Positions 53,232 through 62,013 of a stretch of 64,000 nucleotides of DNA are shown here, piece by piece. Source of the stretch: Hyphomicrobiales bacterium (GTDB lineage Bacteria > Pseudomonadota > Alphaproteobacteria > Rhizobiales > Rhizobiaceae). The notes beneath the pieces were generated by a model. It had not been told where the DNA came from and ran no database searches. It saw nothing but the letters and a program-made list of their open reading frames with translations. Position 1 is the stretch's first letter, and the number at the start of each line of letters is the position of its first letter. Location of the stretch: contig UBNV01000005.1 in assembly GCA_900466945.1 (NCBI GenBank), positions 1 to 64,000 on the forward strand, written 5' to 3'. Made by a program: the position numbers and the translations under genes.

Positions 53232-54751
53232 GGCTGACCCGGCCTTGCTTTGGCGGATCCAAGTCCAAGTTCTTTCCAGATTACATCGACGCGCGCTGAG
53301 ACCTCGGGCGTCATCTGAAGAACCCGACCCCATTCCCGGTCGGTTTCTGCGCCCAGCTTGTTGGTGGCATCGAGCCCGAGCTTTCCGCCGAGCCCAGGCT
53401 TGGGAGACGCAAAATCGAGATAGTCGATGGGTGTATCATCGACCACCACCAGATCGCGCGAGGCATCAAACCTCGTGGAAAGCGCCCAGATGACATCGCT
53501 CCAGTTCCTGACGTCGACGTCGGGATCGACCACGACGATGAGCTTGGTATAGCTGAACTGTGGCAGCATCGACCAAAGCCCGAGCATGATCCGACGTGCC
53601 TGACCCGGATAGCGCTTGTCGATCGAGACGACGATCGCCCGGTAGGAGCAGGCCTCCGGCGGCAGATAGAGGTCGACAATTTCCGGAAATTGCCGTTTCA
53701 CGAGTGGAAGAAAGAGGGCGTTCATTGCCTCTCCAAGCACTGAAGGCTCGTCCGGTGGCCGGCCTGTGAAGGTCGAGAGATAGACGGGATTGTGCCGCAT
53801 GGTCATCGCGCTCAAGGTCATGACGGGAAACGGCTCGACGGAATTGTAATAGCCCGTGTGATCGCCGTAAGGTCCCTCGGGTGCCGTGTCGGTGCAGGAT
53901 ACGGCCCCCTCCAGCACGATTTCCGCGGTCGCCGGAATATCGAGCGGCTGAGTGAGTGCCCGCACCACACGGCTGCGCTTTCCTCCGAGCAAGCCAGCGA
54001 ATGACAGCTCGCTCATGGTTTCCGGCAGTGGCATAACGGCCGCAAGGATTGTCTGCGGATCTGCACCGATCACGACCGCAATCGGCATGTCCTGCCCCAT
54101 AGCCTGCCATTGTCGATGATGCTTCGCCGCTCCGCGATGGGCAAGCCAGCGCGTAATCAGACGCCTGCGGTCCAGCGCTTGCAGTCGGTAGACGCCGACA
54201 TTGACATCCTTGGGGTCGCAGGGCGATGCGGTGACAACCAGCCCCCAGGTGATGAGTGGCGCCGGTTCGCCGGGCCAGCACCACTGGATCGGCAGTCGAT
54301 TGAGATCGACTCCCTCGCCTTCGAACACGACATCCTGGCATGGCGCGTGTGACACCCTGCGGCATCCCAGCGCCATGGCGGAGCGAAGCACAGGCAGTTT
54401 CTTCAGGGCATCCCGGAGCGACGCCGGCGGCCTCGGTTCGCGCAATTCGGCCAGAAGGTCCGCGAGATCACCAATCTTGCCGCCAGGGATCCCATAGCCA
54501 AGTTCGATCCGCTCGCGCGTGCCGAACAGATTGGCAAACAGAGGTATCTCTGACACTGCACCGTCCGACCGGACCGGGCGCTCAAAGAGCAAGGCCGGGC
54601 CTCCCTCTGCCAGGACGCGCCTGTGGATTTCGGTAATCTCATGAACAAGGCTCACCGGCTGCGCGACGCGGAGAAGTCGTCCCCGCTTTTCCAGTTCGGT
54701 CATGAAAACTTGAAGACCGTCGTAGCGACGAGGCGGTGCGTTCTGTGTCAT
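53228..54751 (-). CDS. ubiD: UbiD family 4-hydroxy-3-polyprenylbenzoate decarboxylase
   Basis: This is a 507-residue decarboxylase of ubiquinone synthesis. Family segments include LLRVAQPVSLVHEITEIHRR, VNVGVYRLQALDRRRLITRWLAHRGAAKHH, the active-site region with PATAEIVLEGAV, and GPYGDHTGYYNSVEPFPVMTLSAMTMRHNPVYLSTFTGRPPDEPSVLGEA. The start is the ATG at 54749 (MTQNAPPRRYDGLQ). It forms an operon with ubiX and is divergent from ubiTUV; two TTG-N8-CAA boxes lie between. Regulation with denitrification and the neighbours indicate a role in anaerobic ubiquinone synthesis. Confidence 0.93.
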   Translation of the reverse strand: MTQNAPPRRYDGLQVFMTELEKRGRLLRVAQPVSLVHEITEIHRRVLAEGGPALLFERPVRSDGAVSEIPLFANLFGTRERIELGYGIPGGKIGDLADLLAELREPRPPASLRDALKKLPVLRSAMALGCRRVSHAPCQDVVFEGEGVDLNRLPIQWCWPGEPAPLITWGLVVTASPCDPKDVNVGVYRLQALDRRRLITRWLAHRGAAKHHRQWQAMGQDMPIAVVIGADPQTILAAVMPLPETMSELSFAGLLGGKRSRVVRALTQPLDIPATAEIVLEGAVSCTDTAPEGPYGDHTGYYNSVEPFPVMTLSAMTMRHNPVYLSTFTGRPPDEPSVLGEAMNALFLPLVKRQFPEIVDLYLPPEACSYRAIVVSIDKRYPGQARRIMLGLWSMLPQFSYTKLIVVVDPDVDVRNWSDVIWALSTRFDASRDLVVVDDTPIDYLDFASPKPGLGGKLGLDATNKLGAETDREWGRVLQMTPEVSARVDVIWKELGLGSAKARPGQP

Positions 54752-54786
54752 GCGGACCGCTATGACCTGTGAATTCGGTTGCGTCT

Positions 54787-54800
54787 TTGCGCTGGAGCAA
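54787..54800. promoter_or_regulatory. NnrR/Fnr-type box 1, ubiD/ubiT intergenic
   Basis: TTGCGCTGGAGCAA fits TTG-N8-CAA and lies 36 bases before the ubiD start on the minus strand and 59 before ubiT on the plus strand. Confidence 0.6.
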
Positions 54801-54827
54801 TCTGGATTGTAGGCCGTTCCCGTAGGT

Positions 54828-54841
54828 TTGCGCCGGTTCAA
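54828..54841. promoter_or_regulatory. NnrR/Fnr-type box 2, ubiD/ubiT intergenic
   Basis: TTGCGCCGGTTCAA fits TTG-N8-CAA, 41 bases away from the first box (four helical turns) and 18 bases before the ubiT ATG. The pair may serve opposite directions. Confidence 0.6.
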
Positions 54842-54859
54842 ACCACTCAAATTGGCGCA

Positions 54860-55363
54860 ATGCAGATAACATCCATTCTGGCTCTCCCGCTGAAAGCCGT
54901 GCCGCTCATGCCGCTCGTATCAATTGAGCTCGTGGCAAGTCGCCTCTTCAAGCTCCTGCTCCTAGCTCATGGCGATATGTTCGAGCGCCTTGGCACATAC
55001 AAAAGCTGCCGCTTTTCGTTTGCCCCGACTGATCTGCCCTTAGTCTTCCTGATCGAGCCCGACCTGCCTCGTCTCAAGGTGGTGCGCAAAGACGAGACCT
55101 TCACGGCGGATGCAGGTGTCGAGGCCCCGCTGGTCATGCTGCTGGCGCTCCTTGAGGGGCGCTGCGATGCCGATGCTCTGTTCTTTTCCCGCGACCTGAA
55201 GGTGATCGGGGACATGGAGGCCATGCTTGCGATGAGAAACGCACTCGATGACTGCGATATCGACCTTCCGCGTGATCTCGCGCGGATCGGGGGACCGGCC
55301 GCCCCCATCGTTCACAGGCTGGCCGTGGAAATCCAAAGCCGGTCGCTGAGGGAGATCCAGTGA
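54860..55363 (+). CDS. ubiT: UbiT, SCP2-domain ubiquinone synthesis accessory factor
   Basis: This is a 167-residue protein with an SCP2 lipid-binding domain: SCRFSFAPTDLPLVFLIEPD, LLALLEGRCDADALFFSRDLKVIGDMEAMLAMRNALDD. UbiT binds isoprenoid intermediates and serves the O2-independent ubiquinone pathway with UbiU and UbiV. The start is uncertain; a later Met (54908) is possible, and the ATG used has a poor ribosome site. Its TGA shares a base with the ubiU ATG. Confidence 0.88.
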   Translation: MQITSILALPLKAVPLMPLVSIELVASRLFKLLLLAHGDMFERLGTYKSCRFSFAPTDLPLVFLIEPDLPRLKVVRKDETFTADAGVEAPLVMLLALLEGRCDADALFFSRDLKVIGDMEAMLAMRNALDDCDIDLPRDLARIGGPAAPIVHRLAVEIQSRSLREIQ

Positions 55364-56340
55364 TGGAACTGATCTGTCCGGCGGGAACGCCAGCCGCCTT
55401 TCGTGAAGCCGTCGATGCAGGCGCTGATGCGGTCTATTGCGGCTTCCGCGACGAGACCAATGCCCGCAATTTTCCCGGCCTCAATTTCAGCCGGGACGAA
55501 CTGCACGACGCAATTATCTATGCCCGCAAGAAAGGCTGCATGACATTTGTCGCCCTCAACACCTTCATGCGGGCTGGCGACGAAGAGATCTGGTATAGCG
55601 CAGCGGCCGACGCGGTAAGGCTCGGTGCCGATGCGCTGATCCTGGCCGATTTCGGCCTCATGGCCCATGTCAGGGAACACTATCCAGAGCAGCGCTTGCA
55701 CGTTTCGGTCCAGGCGTCTGCTTCCAATCCCGAAGCCATCAATTTTCTCGTCGAAGCCTTCGACGCAAAACGGGTCGTCTTGCCGAGAACGCTGACGATC
55801 GGCGACATTGCCCGCATCGGTCGCAAGGTCAAATGTGAGATTGAGGTCTTTGTTTTCGGCGGGCTTTGCGTCATGGCCGAGGGACGCTGCTCGCTCTCCT
55901 CCTACGCCACCGGCAAATCACCCAATATGAACGGCGTCTGCTCCCCAGCGAGCCATGTGCAGTACCGACAGGACGGCTCCGACATGTTGTCGGAGCTCGG
56001 CACTTATACGATCAACCGGTTCAGCCATGGGGAGGCCGCCGGCTATCCCACACTGTGCAAGGGACGCTTCGACATCGGCGATGCCCGTGGCTACGCCTTC
56101 GAAGACCCCGTGTCCCTCGACGTCATGGGCGAAATCGAAGCCTTGAAGGATGCCGGCGTCTCCGCCTTGAAAATCGAAGGACGCCAGCGCGGCAAAGCCT
56201 ATGTGGCCGAAGTCGTATCGACGCTGCGCCAGGTACTCGCAACCGCCCCCTCGGGGCGTGGCCCCTTGTTGGCCCGGCTGAGAGCGCTGAGCGAAGGGCA
56301 GAAGACAACGGTCGGCGCCTATGAGAAGCGCTGGAGATGA
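55363..56340 (+). CDS. ubiU: UbiU, U32-family O2-independent ubiquinone hydroxylase subunit
   Basis: This is a 325-residue protein of the peptidase U32 family. The four cluster Cys fall at residues 169, 176, 193 and 232 (GGLCVMAEGRCSLS, MNGVCSP, YPTLCKGRF), the same positions known for the [4Fe-4S] ligands of Escherichia coli UbiU. With UbiV it hydroxylates the ring without oxygen, probably using prephenate. Translationally coupled to ubiT before it and to ubiV behind it (ATGA). Confidence 0.95.
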   Translation: MELICPAGTPAAFREAVDAGADAVYCGFRDETNARNFPGLNFSRDELHDAIIYARKKGCMTFVALNTFMRAGDEEIWYSAAADAVRLGADALILADFGLMAHVREHYPEQRLHVSVQASASNPEAINFLVEAFDAKRVVLPRTLTIGDIARIGRKVKCEIEVFVFGGLCVMAEGRCSLSSYATGKSPNMNGVCSPASHVQYRQDGSDMLSELGTYTINRFSHGEAAGYPTLCKGRFDIGDARGYAFEDPVSLDVMGEIEALKDAGVSALKIEGRQRGKAYVAEVVSTLRQVLATAPSGRGPLLARLRALSEGQKTTVGAYEKRWR

Positions 56341-57260
56341 GCATGACCGAACTGACACTGGGCCCCGTCTACTATCTCTGGGACGGCCCGAAATGGCGGG
56401 ATTTCTATTATCAGATCGCAGACGAAGCGCCCGTGGATCACATTATCCTCGGCGAGACTGTCTGCTCCAAACGGCAGCATTTCATCGAGCCATACTTGGC
56501 AGACGTGGTGGAACGCCTGGAACGGGCGGGGAAGTCAGTGGCCTTTTCCTCGCTGGCGCTCGTCACCTTAGAGCGAGAAAGTCGGATCGTGAAAGAGCTG
56601 ATCGAGACGTCGGACTACCCCATCGAGGTAAACGACCTCTCCGCCATCGGCCTGATCAAGGGCCGCCGGCACCTCGTCGGACCCTTGGTCAATGTCTATA
56701 ATAGCCCCACCGCGCGCTTGCTGGCACAACGCGGGGCAGACCGTATCTGTCTTCCGCCGGAACTTCCCTTTAGCTCGATCGCCAGGATCGCCGCCGACGC
56801 GCCGGATGTGGCCCTCGAAGTGATGGTATTCGGTCGCATGCCGCTTGCCATATCGGCTCGCTGCGCCCATGCCCGATCCAAGGGCAGGATCAAGGACAAT
56901 TGCCAGTTCGTCTGTGGCGACGAGCCGGACGGCCTGTCAATCAGGACACTCGATCGCCAGTCATTCCTGGTGCTCAATGGCGTGCAGACAATGTCGCATA
57001 CGTGCCAACTCCTGCTCAGCGAACTGAAGGACTTGCAAGAGGCCGGGGTAAATGCCTTCCGTCTCTCACCACAGGACTGCGACATGGCACGCATCGCCGC
57101 CATCTTCCAGGAAATGCTGTCGGGCAGCATGGAACCCCGAGAGGCCGTCGAACTGATCGGGCATACTTATCCCAAAGCCAAGTTCTCCAACGGCTTTCAT
57201 CACGAGCGAGAGGGAGCTGCCTGGGTATCGCGGGCGAAAAACAATGCCCATGCGCCATAA
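56337..57260 (+). CDS. ubiV: UbiV, U32-family partner of UbiU
   Basis: This 307-residue U32-family protein has cluster Cys at residues 43 (LGETVCSKR), 176 (ISARCAHAR), 189 and 193 (KDNCQFVCGDE). The spacing of the last three equals that in Escherichia coli UbiV (180, 193, 197). UbiU and UbiV form a heterodimer, each with a [4Fe-4S] cluster. It overlaps ubiU by four bases and ends the ubiTUV operon. Confidence 0.95.
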   Translation: MSMTELTLGPVYYLWDGPKWRDFYYQIADEAPVDHIILGETVCSKRQHFIEPYLADVVERLERAGKSVAFSSLALVTLERESRIVKELIETSDYPIEVNDLSAIGLIKGRRHLVGPLVNVYNSPTARLLAQRGADRICLPPELPFSSIARIAADAPDVALEVMVFGRMPLAISARCAHARSKGRIKDNCQFVCGDEPDGLSIRTLDRQSFLVLNGVQTMSHTCQLLLSELKDLQEAGVNAFRLSPQDCDMARIAAIFQEMLSGSMEPREAVELIGHTYPKAKFSNGFHHEREGAAWVSRAKNNAHAP

Positions 57261-57288
57261 CGCGCGGGGGAGTACGAGCGCATCTTGT

Positions 57289-57302
57289 TTGCGAAAGCGC
57301 AA
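57289..57302. promoter_or_regulatory. NnrR-type box upstream of the RIC gene
   Basis: TTGCGAAAGCGCAA is an almost perfect palindrome (TTGCG-AAAG-CGCAA) of the TTG-N8-CAA type, 75 bases before the gene start. Confidence 0.7.
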
Positions 57303-57377
57303 CGACCGGATCGGCATTCCTCACCACAGTCGGCACCACAGCGATAACGCATTGAAGCGCAAAGCAAGGTGAACTCG

Positions 57378-58040
57378 ATGGAACTTGACGCAAGCCAGAC
57401 GGTCGGAAAGATCGCGACCTCCCTTCCCGGTGCAGCCGCACTTTTCCGCCGTCACGGCATCAGTTTCTGCTGCGGTGGCTCAGATAGCATCGAGGCTGCG
57501 GCTGAAGCCGCAGGACTCTCGCCGGAAACCCTGGTGGACGAATTGCAGGGCCTTGTCGACGCCGCCTCGACAGAAGCACCGGATGGAACTGCCGATCTGA
57601 TCAAGCACCTCAGGACACGCTACCACGACACCCACCGCGCAGAACTCATCTCGCTGATCCCGCTTGCGGCAAAGGTCGAGCAGGTGCATGGCGACCACCC
57701 CGATGCACCGATCGGCCTGGCAAATCTGCTGGAGCGCATCCAGAGCGACCTACACAGCCACATGCATCGCGAGGAGCTCATGCTCTTCCCGCTCATGGAA
57801 CGCGGCGACCATCAAGCTCTGACGAGACCCATCGAACAGATGCGCCACGAACATGACGTCGAGGCACAGCATCTGGCAGAACTCGAGCACGTGACAGGCG
57901 GATTTCATCTGCCGGACGGTGCCTGCAATTCATGGCGCGCGCTTTACGCCGGCGCAAAAAAATTCGCCGACGATCTGGTCCAGCACATGCATCTGGAAAA
58001 TGAAGTCCTCTTTCCACGCTTCACAGGCGAGACCGTTTAG
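57378..58040 (+). CDS. RIC family iron-sulfur cluster repair di-iron protein (DnrN/YtfE/ScdA)
   Basis: This is a 220-residue protein. The N-terminal ScdA_N domain carries the CC motif (FCCGG, residues 31-32), and the C-terminal part is a hemerythrin-like four-helix bundle with HDTHRAEL, LHSHMHREELMLFPLM, MRHEHDVEAQHL and VQHMHLENEVLFPRF supplying the di-iron ligands. RIC proteins repair iron-sulfur clusters damaged by NO. The ATG is preceded by AAGGTG; a GTG three codons earlier is possible. It follows ubiV but has its own NnrR-type box. Confidence 0.93.
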   Translation: MELDASQTVGKIATSLPGAAALFRRHGISFCCGGSDSIEAAAEAAGLSPETLVDELQGLVDAASTEAPDGTADLIKHLRTRYHDTHRAELISLIPLAAKVEQVHGDHPDAPIGLANLLERIQSDLHSHMHREELMLFPLMERGDHQALTRPIEQMRHEHDVEAQHLAELEHVTGGFHLPDGACNSWRALYAGAKKFADDLVQHMHLENEVLFPRFTGETV

Positions 58041-58067
58041 GGCGGTGGCATCAAGGCAGACAAGAAT

Positions 58068-58274
58068 ATGATGAAGTATCTGAGGCCGCTCGGGGCCAAG
58101 GAACGCGGCAGGCTCGTGCCTCCGGTCGTTTCGAGATCGCGGCGTGAACAAGCCTGTGACACCATCTGCGACATGCATGAATGTGTGATTAGTGGCTGTG
58201 CCGGAGCCGATAATCTCGGCTACCTTATGGACAGGATGCTATCGCTTGAACCACGACACGGCGACAGGCGATGA
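58068..58274 (+). CDS. Possible small Cys-rich protein
   Basis: This 68-codon frame reads MMKYLRPLGAKERGRLVPPV, later CDTICDMHECVISGC and MLSLEPRHGDRR. Four Cys and a His within 15 residues suggest metal binding. It follows RIC by 27 bases on the same strand. There is no strong ribosome site and I do not recognise a family, so it may be chance. The remaining DNA up to 58503 shows no gene but holds a box at 58401. Confidence 0.35.
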   Translation: MMKYLRPLGAKERGRLVPPVVSRSRREQACDTICDMHECVISGCAGADNLGYLMDRMLSLEPRHGDRR

Positions 58275-58400
58275 TCCGCCCATCAATATCGACCAACGTC
58301 CATGCATCTGGAGTTTGCGCGTAAGACGTGCAGTTTTTGACTGAAGCTTTGTCCAGATACGCGGTGGATTGATGCACGCTGAGGTTTATTTTTTTGAAGC

Positions 58401-58414
58401 TTGGCATTCGTCAA
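58401..58414. promoter_or_regulatory. Weak Fnr/NnrR-type box upstream of the chemoreceptor
   Basis: TTGGCATTCGTCAA fits TTG-N8-CAA but its centre is not symmetric. It is 89 bases before the chemoreceptor start. Confidence 0.4.
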
Positions 58415-58503
58415 ACCGCGCCGGATCCATTAGATAAGTGTTTACTGAATCACACAAATAACCACTAGAATTCACATCGTATCATGATGTTACGATATTC
58501 GGC

Positions 58504-60726
58504 ATGATGCCCCAGCTCAGGACAACCTGCAAGATGCGCATCACCGACTTTTCAATCAGTAAACGCCTCTGGCTTGCGATCATGATCCCCCTGGTAGCAG
58601 CACTCACCCTTGCCTCGATGGAGTTTCTGAGCTCGTGGCGCTCCTACCAGCAGATGCAAACCGTCGTCAAAGTGAGCGAGAACATTTCGGCGATGGGCGA
58701 CATGATCCACGTGCTTCAGGGAGAGCGGGGGCAGAGCGCTGGATATATCGGATCAAAGGGCAGCACGGGCAAGCAACCGCTGCTCACAGCGCGCCAATTG
58801 ACGGATGAGGCTCTGGCAAAATTACCAGATCTCGCTGATGCCTTGGCGGACGTCGACAACGCGGAGCTTAACCGTCGCTGGACCTTCGCACAGGATACAT
58901 TGAAAAGCCTCGCCGACATCAGGCGATCCATCGACAACCTTTCCTTCACCGGAAAACAGTCCTTCGACTTCTACAGCGGCCTGATTGGCGAGCTTTCGGG
59001 CATCGCCTCGGAACTATCCCTCCAGGGTGTCGGCTCGAGGATCGCCGCCGAAATGATTGCCTATAACCTGCTCATGCAGGCAAAGGAGATTGCAGGCCAG
59101 GAACGCGCTACCGGCAACACCTTCATCACGTCAGGCAAGATTGACCCTGAGCGCATTGCTCCCTTTGCCCGCATGGCTGGCGCGCAAAATGTGCTGATCG
59201 ATAATTTCCTCGCCCTGCACCAGAAGGAACGGCAAGCCACCTACGCGGCGCAGCTATCCATCCCCGCATCCAAGGAGATCGAAACAACGCGGTCGACCTT
59301 GATCGGGACTGGTCCAACAGCGGCCAGTGACTTGAATGCCGATCGCTGGTTTGCAGCCGCCAGTCAGCGCATTGACGCAATGAAGGCTCTGGAAAGGGCA
59401 AGCCTCGAACGTCTCGGCAACGAGGCACGCGCCATCGCCGCAGCCGCATTCACTCGGCTTGGAACGGTTCTGATCCTTTGCATCGTCGGGGCCATTCTGG
59501 TCATCGCCTTGTCGGTATTTCTGGCAGGGACCATCAGTCGTCCGCTGAAGGCGCTCGTCAATTCGATGCGCAAATTGGCGGAGGGTTACCTCGAACCTAC
59601 CGAGCAATCTGCCGACCGTAAGGACGAAGTCGGAGATATGGTCAAAGCGGTAGAAGTCTTCCGCCTTTCCGCGATCCGAAATCGCGAACTGGAACTGGAG
59701 GCAGAGCGTGCGCGCGATGAGGCCGAACGCGACCGAGCTAACATGCAAATCGCAGCGGAGGCGGAGGCCGAAGCACGCATGAACAAGGCAACCGGCACAC
59801 TGGCGAAGGCCTTGAGAAAGCTTGCTGCCGGTGACCTTCTTTGCGAGGTGAACGAAGCCTTTGCACCGCAGTTCGAAGAACTTCGCCACGACTTCAATCG
59901 CTCGGTGGTGCAGTTGCGGCAAGCTCTGGTCGGCGTTGGCCAATCGGTGGCGACCGTCACCGGCGGAGCATCCGAGGTCTCTTCGGCATCGGATGACCTG
60001 TCGAAGCGCACCGAGCAGCAGGCCGCCTCGCTTGAAGAGACGGCCGCTGCACTGGAACAGATCACAGCCAATGTCACGGCCACTTCAAAACGCTCGGATT
60101 TGGCCCGAAGCATAACGAAGAGCGCACGCGAAAGAGCAAGTCGATCCGGTGAAGTGGTACGAAACGCCGTGGCTGCGATGGATAAGATCGAGCAGGCATC
60201 GAGCCAGATAAGTCAAATAATCGGTGTGATCGACCAGATTGCCTTCCAGACAAACCTGCTCGCTCTCAATGCTGGCGTCGAGGCAGCCCGCGCCGGCGAG
60301 GCCGGCAAGGGGTTTGCTGTGGTTGCCCAGGAAGTCCGGGAGCTGGCCCAGCGTTCGGCGCAGGCAGCCCGTGAAATCTCGGGACTCATCGGAAATTCTG
60401 AGTTAGCTGTTCGCCAAGGCGTCGACCTGGTCTCCGAGACCGGCACCGGACTGGCCGAAATTGGCGAGCTCGTGCAGGAAGCCGCAAGCCATGTGGACGC
60501 CATCGCGATTGCAGCGCAGGAACAGGCAGTCGGTCTTTCGCAGGTCAATGTCGCGGTGAACCATCTGGACCAATCGACACAACAGAACGCGGCCATGGTG
60601 GAAGAATTGAACGCTGCTGGCGCAGCCTTGGCCAGCGAAAGCGCCACCCTTCAGAGCCTGCTTCTTGGCTTCCGTTTGACCTCACCTGCCGATAGCAACA
60701 TTGTCCCAGAAAGGATGAGGGCCTGA
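58504..60726 (+). CDS. Methyl-accepting chemotaxis protein with NIT-type sensor region
   Basis: This is a 740-residue chemoreceptor. A membrane segment at about 22-40 is followed by a large periplasmic helical region (about 45-310) with the pattern [20 protein letters not shown] and later FALAE-like helices typical of nitrate/nitrite-sensing (NIT) domains, where R-G-x-S/A motifs bind the anion. A second membrane helix (about 314-338), HAMP domains and a signalling domain with the hairpin [44 protein letters not shown] follow. It would steer cells by nitrate or nitrite, fitting the location beside nap/nir. Confidence 0.85.
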   Translation: MMPQLRTTCKMRITDFSISKRLWLAIMIPLVAALTLASMEFLSSWRSYQQMQTVVKVSENISAMGDMIHVLQGERGQSAGYIGSKGSTGKQPLLTARQLTDEALAKLPDLADALADVDNAELNRRWTFAQDTLKSLADIRRSIDNLSFTGKQSFDFYSGLIGELSGIASELSLQGVGSRIAAEMIAYNLLMQAKEIAGQERATGNTFITSGKIDPERIAPFARMAGAQNVLIDNFLALHQKERQATYAAQLSIPASKEIETTRSTLIGTGPTAASDLNADRWFAAASQRIDAMKALERASLERLGNEARAIAAAAFTRLGTVLILCIVGAILVIALSVFLAGTISRPLKALVNSMRKLAEGYLEPTEQSADRKDEVGDMVKAVEVFRLSAIRNRELELEAERARDEAERDRANMQIAAEAEAEARMNKATGTLAKALRKLAAGDLLCEVNEAFAPQFEELRHDFNRSVVQLRQALVGVGQSVATVTGGASEVSSASDDLSKRTEQQAASLEETAAALEQITANVTATSKRSDLARSITKSARERASRSGEVVRNAVAAMDKIEQASSQISQIIGVIDQIAFQTNLLALNAGVEAARAGEAGKGFAVVAQEVRELAQRSAQAAREISGLIGNSELAVRQGVDLVSETGTGLAEIGELVQEAASHVDAIAIAAQEQAVGLSQVNVAVNHLDQSTQQNAAMVEELNAAGAALASESATLQSLLLGFRLTSPADSNIVPERMRA

Positions 60727-60834
60727 ACCGACTTAGATTAAGATGTCCTCAAGCAGCACGGACGACAGAGCGGTCCGCAGCCGATGCTCATGCCGTTCGC
60801 AGTTTCGAGTGTGGGCCCCTTCTTGCTGACGCCA

Positions 60835-62013
60835 TCAAACGTCTGCTCGAGCTATTCCTCGGGCAATCGCGGCGATTAAGTCAGTTCTCGTGATGATACC
60901 GATGAGCTTCCCATATTCCAGGATGGGAACCGCATCGACATCTGTATCGCCCAACAAAGGCAACAACGCCCCGAGTGGCGTTGTTGCAATAGCGCGAGGG
61001 ACCGTGACGCTCATGATGTCGATTGCTCGTATTGGCTTGTCCCTTTCGGGATCGATCAACCTTCGCAGAGCGGGGATGAGACATCGATCAAGACGAAGTG
61101 CGTCTTCTCTTGCTCGGCTGATGAGGTGCATCTGAAAGATGATGCCTAGAAACCGCTGCTTATCGTCAACGACGGGTAGCGATGTGAAACGATGACGCCG
61201 GAAGAGATCCGCTACCGTGCCCAAATCTGTGTTTGCCTTCACAGTGATCAGGTTCGAGGACATGATGGCGGCCGCAGTTGGAGTGCCGGTCTGGTGTGCT
61301 GCCGCCTGGAGCTCCGCTGCACCGATAAGACGTGCCAGATCTTCAACGCCGAGATTGAATGACTGTCGATACCTTTGAAGGATGTCGCTTAGCTCAGCTT
61401 CGGAAAGGCCCAGCCGTTCGACGGCGATCCTGTCAGCTGTGCCATGCCTGTTCTGCTGGTCGAATTGACGAAATGGATAGCGGCGCCCTGTCAGCCTGGC
61501 ATAGGCCATCGCAATCAGGGCGATGCTTGCAGTGCCCGTCGCAATTGGCGCAAGCGCGAACCAGAAACCAAGATGCTCCACAGCTTCCGGGCTCATGGCA
61601 GCCGTCATCGCGACGGCTCCCGCAGGCGGATGAACTGCCCGCAGAATAAACGTCACAAGGATCGCAATGGAGACAGCAAGGGCGATCCGTAACGTCGGTT
61701 CGTGAATGAACAGTGAGATTGCCACGCCAACAAGAGCAGCGGCCGTATTGCCGATGACTGCCGACCATGGCTGAGCAAGCGGACTGTTGGGAACGGCAAA
61801 CACAAGAACGGCAGTCGCGCCCAGCGGTGCGACGAGGTAGAGGCCATTTTCAAGATCGACGCCGGGAGACAGCAAGAAATAGCCGGAGAGCCAAAGCCCG
61901 ATGAAAGCTCCAAGGCCCGCGCGCAGAGCCTCCATTGGAGCCGTGCCAGTCACTGCCGGCCCAAATGAACGCAAGAACTGCAATTGAATATTCCCGATCG
62001 ATTGAAAGCACAA
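60835..62013 (-). CDS. HPP family membrane protein with tandem CBS domains
   Basis: This 392-residue protein has an N-terminal HPP domain of four to five helices (MEALRAGLGAFIGLWLSGYFLLSP, LVAPLGATAVLVFAVPNSPLAQPWSAVIGNTAAALVG, and the name-giving AVHPPAGAVAM) and two CBS domains at the C-terminus (about 250-310 and 330-390: IMSSNLITVKANTDLGTVADLFRRHRFTSLPVVDD and IMSVTVPRAIATTPLGALLPLLG). HPP proteins have been linked to nitrite transport in plants and cyanobacteria; CBS pairs usually bind adenosine nucleotides. A nitrite or anion transporter gated by energy state is a reasonable inference here. Confidence 0.85.
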   Translation of the reverse strand: MCFQSIGNIQLQFLRSFGPAVTGTAPMEALRAGLGAFIGLWLSGYFLLSPGVDLENGLYLVAPLGATAVLVFAVPNSPLAQPWSAVIGNTAAALVGVAISLFIHEPTLRIALAVSIAILVTFILRAVHPPAGAVAMTAAMSPEAVEHLGFWFALAPIATGTASIALIAMAYARLTGRRYPFRQFDQQNRHGTADRIAVERLGLSEAELSDILQRYRQSFNLGVEDLARLIGAAELQAAAHQTGTPTAAAIMSSNLITVKANTDLGTVADLFRRHRFTSLPVVDDKQRFLGIIFQMHLISRAREDALRLDRCLIPALRRLIDPERDKPIRAIDIMSVTVPRAIATTPLGALLPLLGDTDVDAVPILEYGKLIGIITRTDLIAAIARGIARADV

